Shown: positions 5,323 through 5,783 of the stretch, one piece after another
Layout of the letters: each line of letters begins with the position of its first letter
Position numbering within the stretch: the stretch's first letter is position 1
DNA from: Sulfurimonas sp.
GTDB taxonomy: Bacteria; Campylobacterota; Campylobacteria; Campylobacterales; Sulfurimonadaceae
Length of the DNA: 5,783 nt
Reading direction: 5' to 3'
NCBI GenBank assembly: GCA_027066935.1
Contig: JAMOMX010000430.1
Coordinates: 1-5,783, forward strand
Made by a program: the position numbers and the translations under genes
The notes under the pieces: model-generated
Told to the model about the DNA's origin: nothing
Database searches by the model: none
Seen by the model: only the letters and a program-made list of their open reading frames with translations

Positions 5323-5691
5323 ATGAATCAGATTTTACACTACAATACTTTTAAAATCGTACAGAAAAACTCAATGAGCAAATTATATAGAAAATTACCA
5401 CATATCGATAGGTTAGAAAACTACCAATTTGTCACTATTAGAACTCATGATAGCTTAGATAGTTATCTAAAAAAGATAGAATCTCTGGATATTTTAAATG
5501 CAAAAAAACAGATGCATATAGATAACTATTTAGATAATTCTAAAAAAGGGAGGTATTTTGATGGTGAAGTGCTTGAGTATTTTCGATCATTTTTACTATC
5601 TTTGGATAAAAAACTTTTTGAGCTAGTTGCATTTTCTATCATGCCAAACCATCTTCATAGGCAGATTCGACTCATAAGCGAATACCCTTAA
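5323..5691 (+). pseudogene. REP-associated tyrosine transposase (RayT) interrupted by an IS30 element
   Basis: The native part is residues 1-112 (to base 5658): FVTIRTHDSLDSYL (36-49), QMHIDNYLDNSKKGRYFDGEVLEYF (63-87) and AFSIMPNHLH (103-112), whose H110-x-H112 is the HUH metal site of Y1 nucleases. The last ten residues (RQIRLISEYP) and the stop are read from the end of the inserted IS30 element, so the catalytic tyrosine helix and the rest are lost. ATG 5323 has no good ribosome site. Met 18 (ATG 5374) directly before SKLYRKLPHIDRLENYQF is an equally likely start. This RayT belongs to a different subgroup from the MPRKPRI-type relic at 2486. It cannot be active unless the IS excises. Confidence 0.82.
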
Positions 5692-5783
5692 CCAAAACTA
5701 TAGCATCTAAACCTGTAAGTTCCATAAAAGCCTCATAAGGAGTTGCATAATCAAGACACTTTCTAGGTCTTGAATTCAACCTG
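5659..5783 (-). mobile_element. IS30-family insertion sequence, right-hand part only
   Basis: The RayT sequence breaks off at 5658, and a transposase C-terminus begins on the opposite strand 14 bp further in. The outer bases (about 5659-5685, including AGATTCGACTCATAAGCG) are the likely terminal repeat, but the other end and the target duplication are outside the window, so the boundary is inferred to within a few bases. Confidence 0.6.
5672..5783 (-). CDS. IS30-family transposase, C-terminal fragment (runs off window)
   Basis: Read on the minus strand from the window edge, the last 36 codons are LNSRPRKCLDYATPYEAF followed by MELTGLDAIVLVKGIRL and TGA at 5672-5674. The LN.RPRK.L.Y.TP.E.F motif is the hallmark end of IS30-family DDE transposases, close to the catalytic Glu. 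The upstream remainder lies outside the window, so intactness cannot be judged. The stop codon lies very near the presumed end of the element, as usual for compact insertion sequences. Confidence 0.82.
   Translation of the reverse strand, partial: RLNSRPRKCLDYATPYEAFMELTGLDAIVLVKGIRL

Noticed and set aside
1..5783. CRISPR array, tRNA or rRNA genes
   Set aside because: No regularly spaced repeats and no tRNA- or rRNA-like segments were seen on either strand; the repeats found are palindromes, IS ends and target duplications.

Overview
The window is AT-rich (roughly 30% GC by eye). It uses TTG and GTG starts freely and encodes Lys/Ile/Asn/Phe-rich proteins. The sequence style, the REP-associated transposase family, the HipA type and the AbiEii-type nucleotidyltransferase pair all resemble Campylobacterota such as Sulfurimonas, Sulfurovum or Arcobacter relatives. 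That assignment is an impression from protein style; no phylogenetic marker is present. The region is accessory DNA: toxin-antitoxin (TA) genes in several states of decay, three remnants of REP-associated tyrosine transposases (RayT, Y1/HUH type) and two insertion sequences.

Layout. 1-773: a possible 19-codon tail of an upstream gene, then an operon remnant. It starts with a protein joining a RayT-style helix-turn-helix (HTH) to an antitoxin-like domain. This overlaps by 8 nt a nucleotidyltransferase (AbiEii-like) toxin gene that has lost its middle and its C-terminus. 774-2286: a hipA-type kinase gene broken by one frame change near 1324-1341, followed by an overlapping XRE-family antitoxin gene. 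Upstream is a near-consensus promoter (TTTACA-17-TATAAT) whose -10 box and start region lie inside a 26-nt palindrome. 2287-2962: a 44-codon ORF that looks like an antitoxin relic, a 13-bp-arm palindrome and a RayT pseudogene that has lost its HUH motif. 2963-4153: an intact AAA_14/DUF4143/PD-(D/E)XK ATPase. About 4158-5177: an intact IS1595-family element inserted at the ATPase stop codon, with an 8-9 bp target duplication. 5186-5783: a 19-bp-arm palindrome, a second small hairpin, a RayT gene cut exactly after its HUH motif, and the end of an IS30-family element.

How it fits together. The genes that look functional are the XRE antitoxin, the DUF4143 ATPase and the IS1595 transposase; the HTH-antitoxin fusion may also be made. 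In both TA loci the toxin gene is broken while the antitoxin frame is open, the pattern expected when toxins decay before antitoxins. I see no clear new multi-gene system. The best leads are the HTH-antitoxin fusion, the palindromic operator of the hipA locus, which also resembles a Fur box, and the palindromes beside the RayT genes as candidate REP elements.
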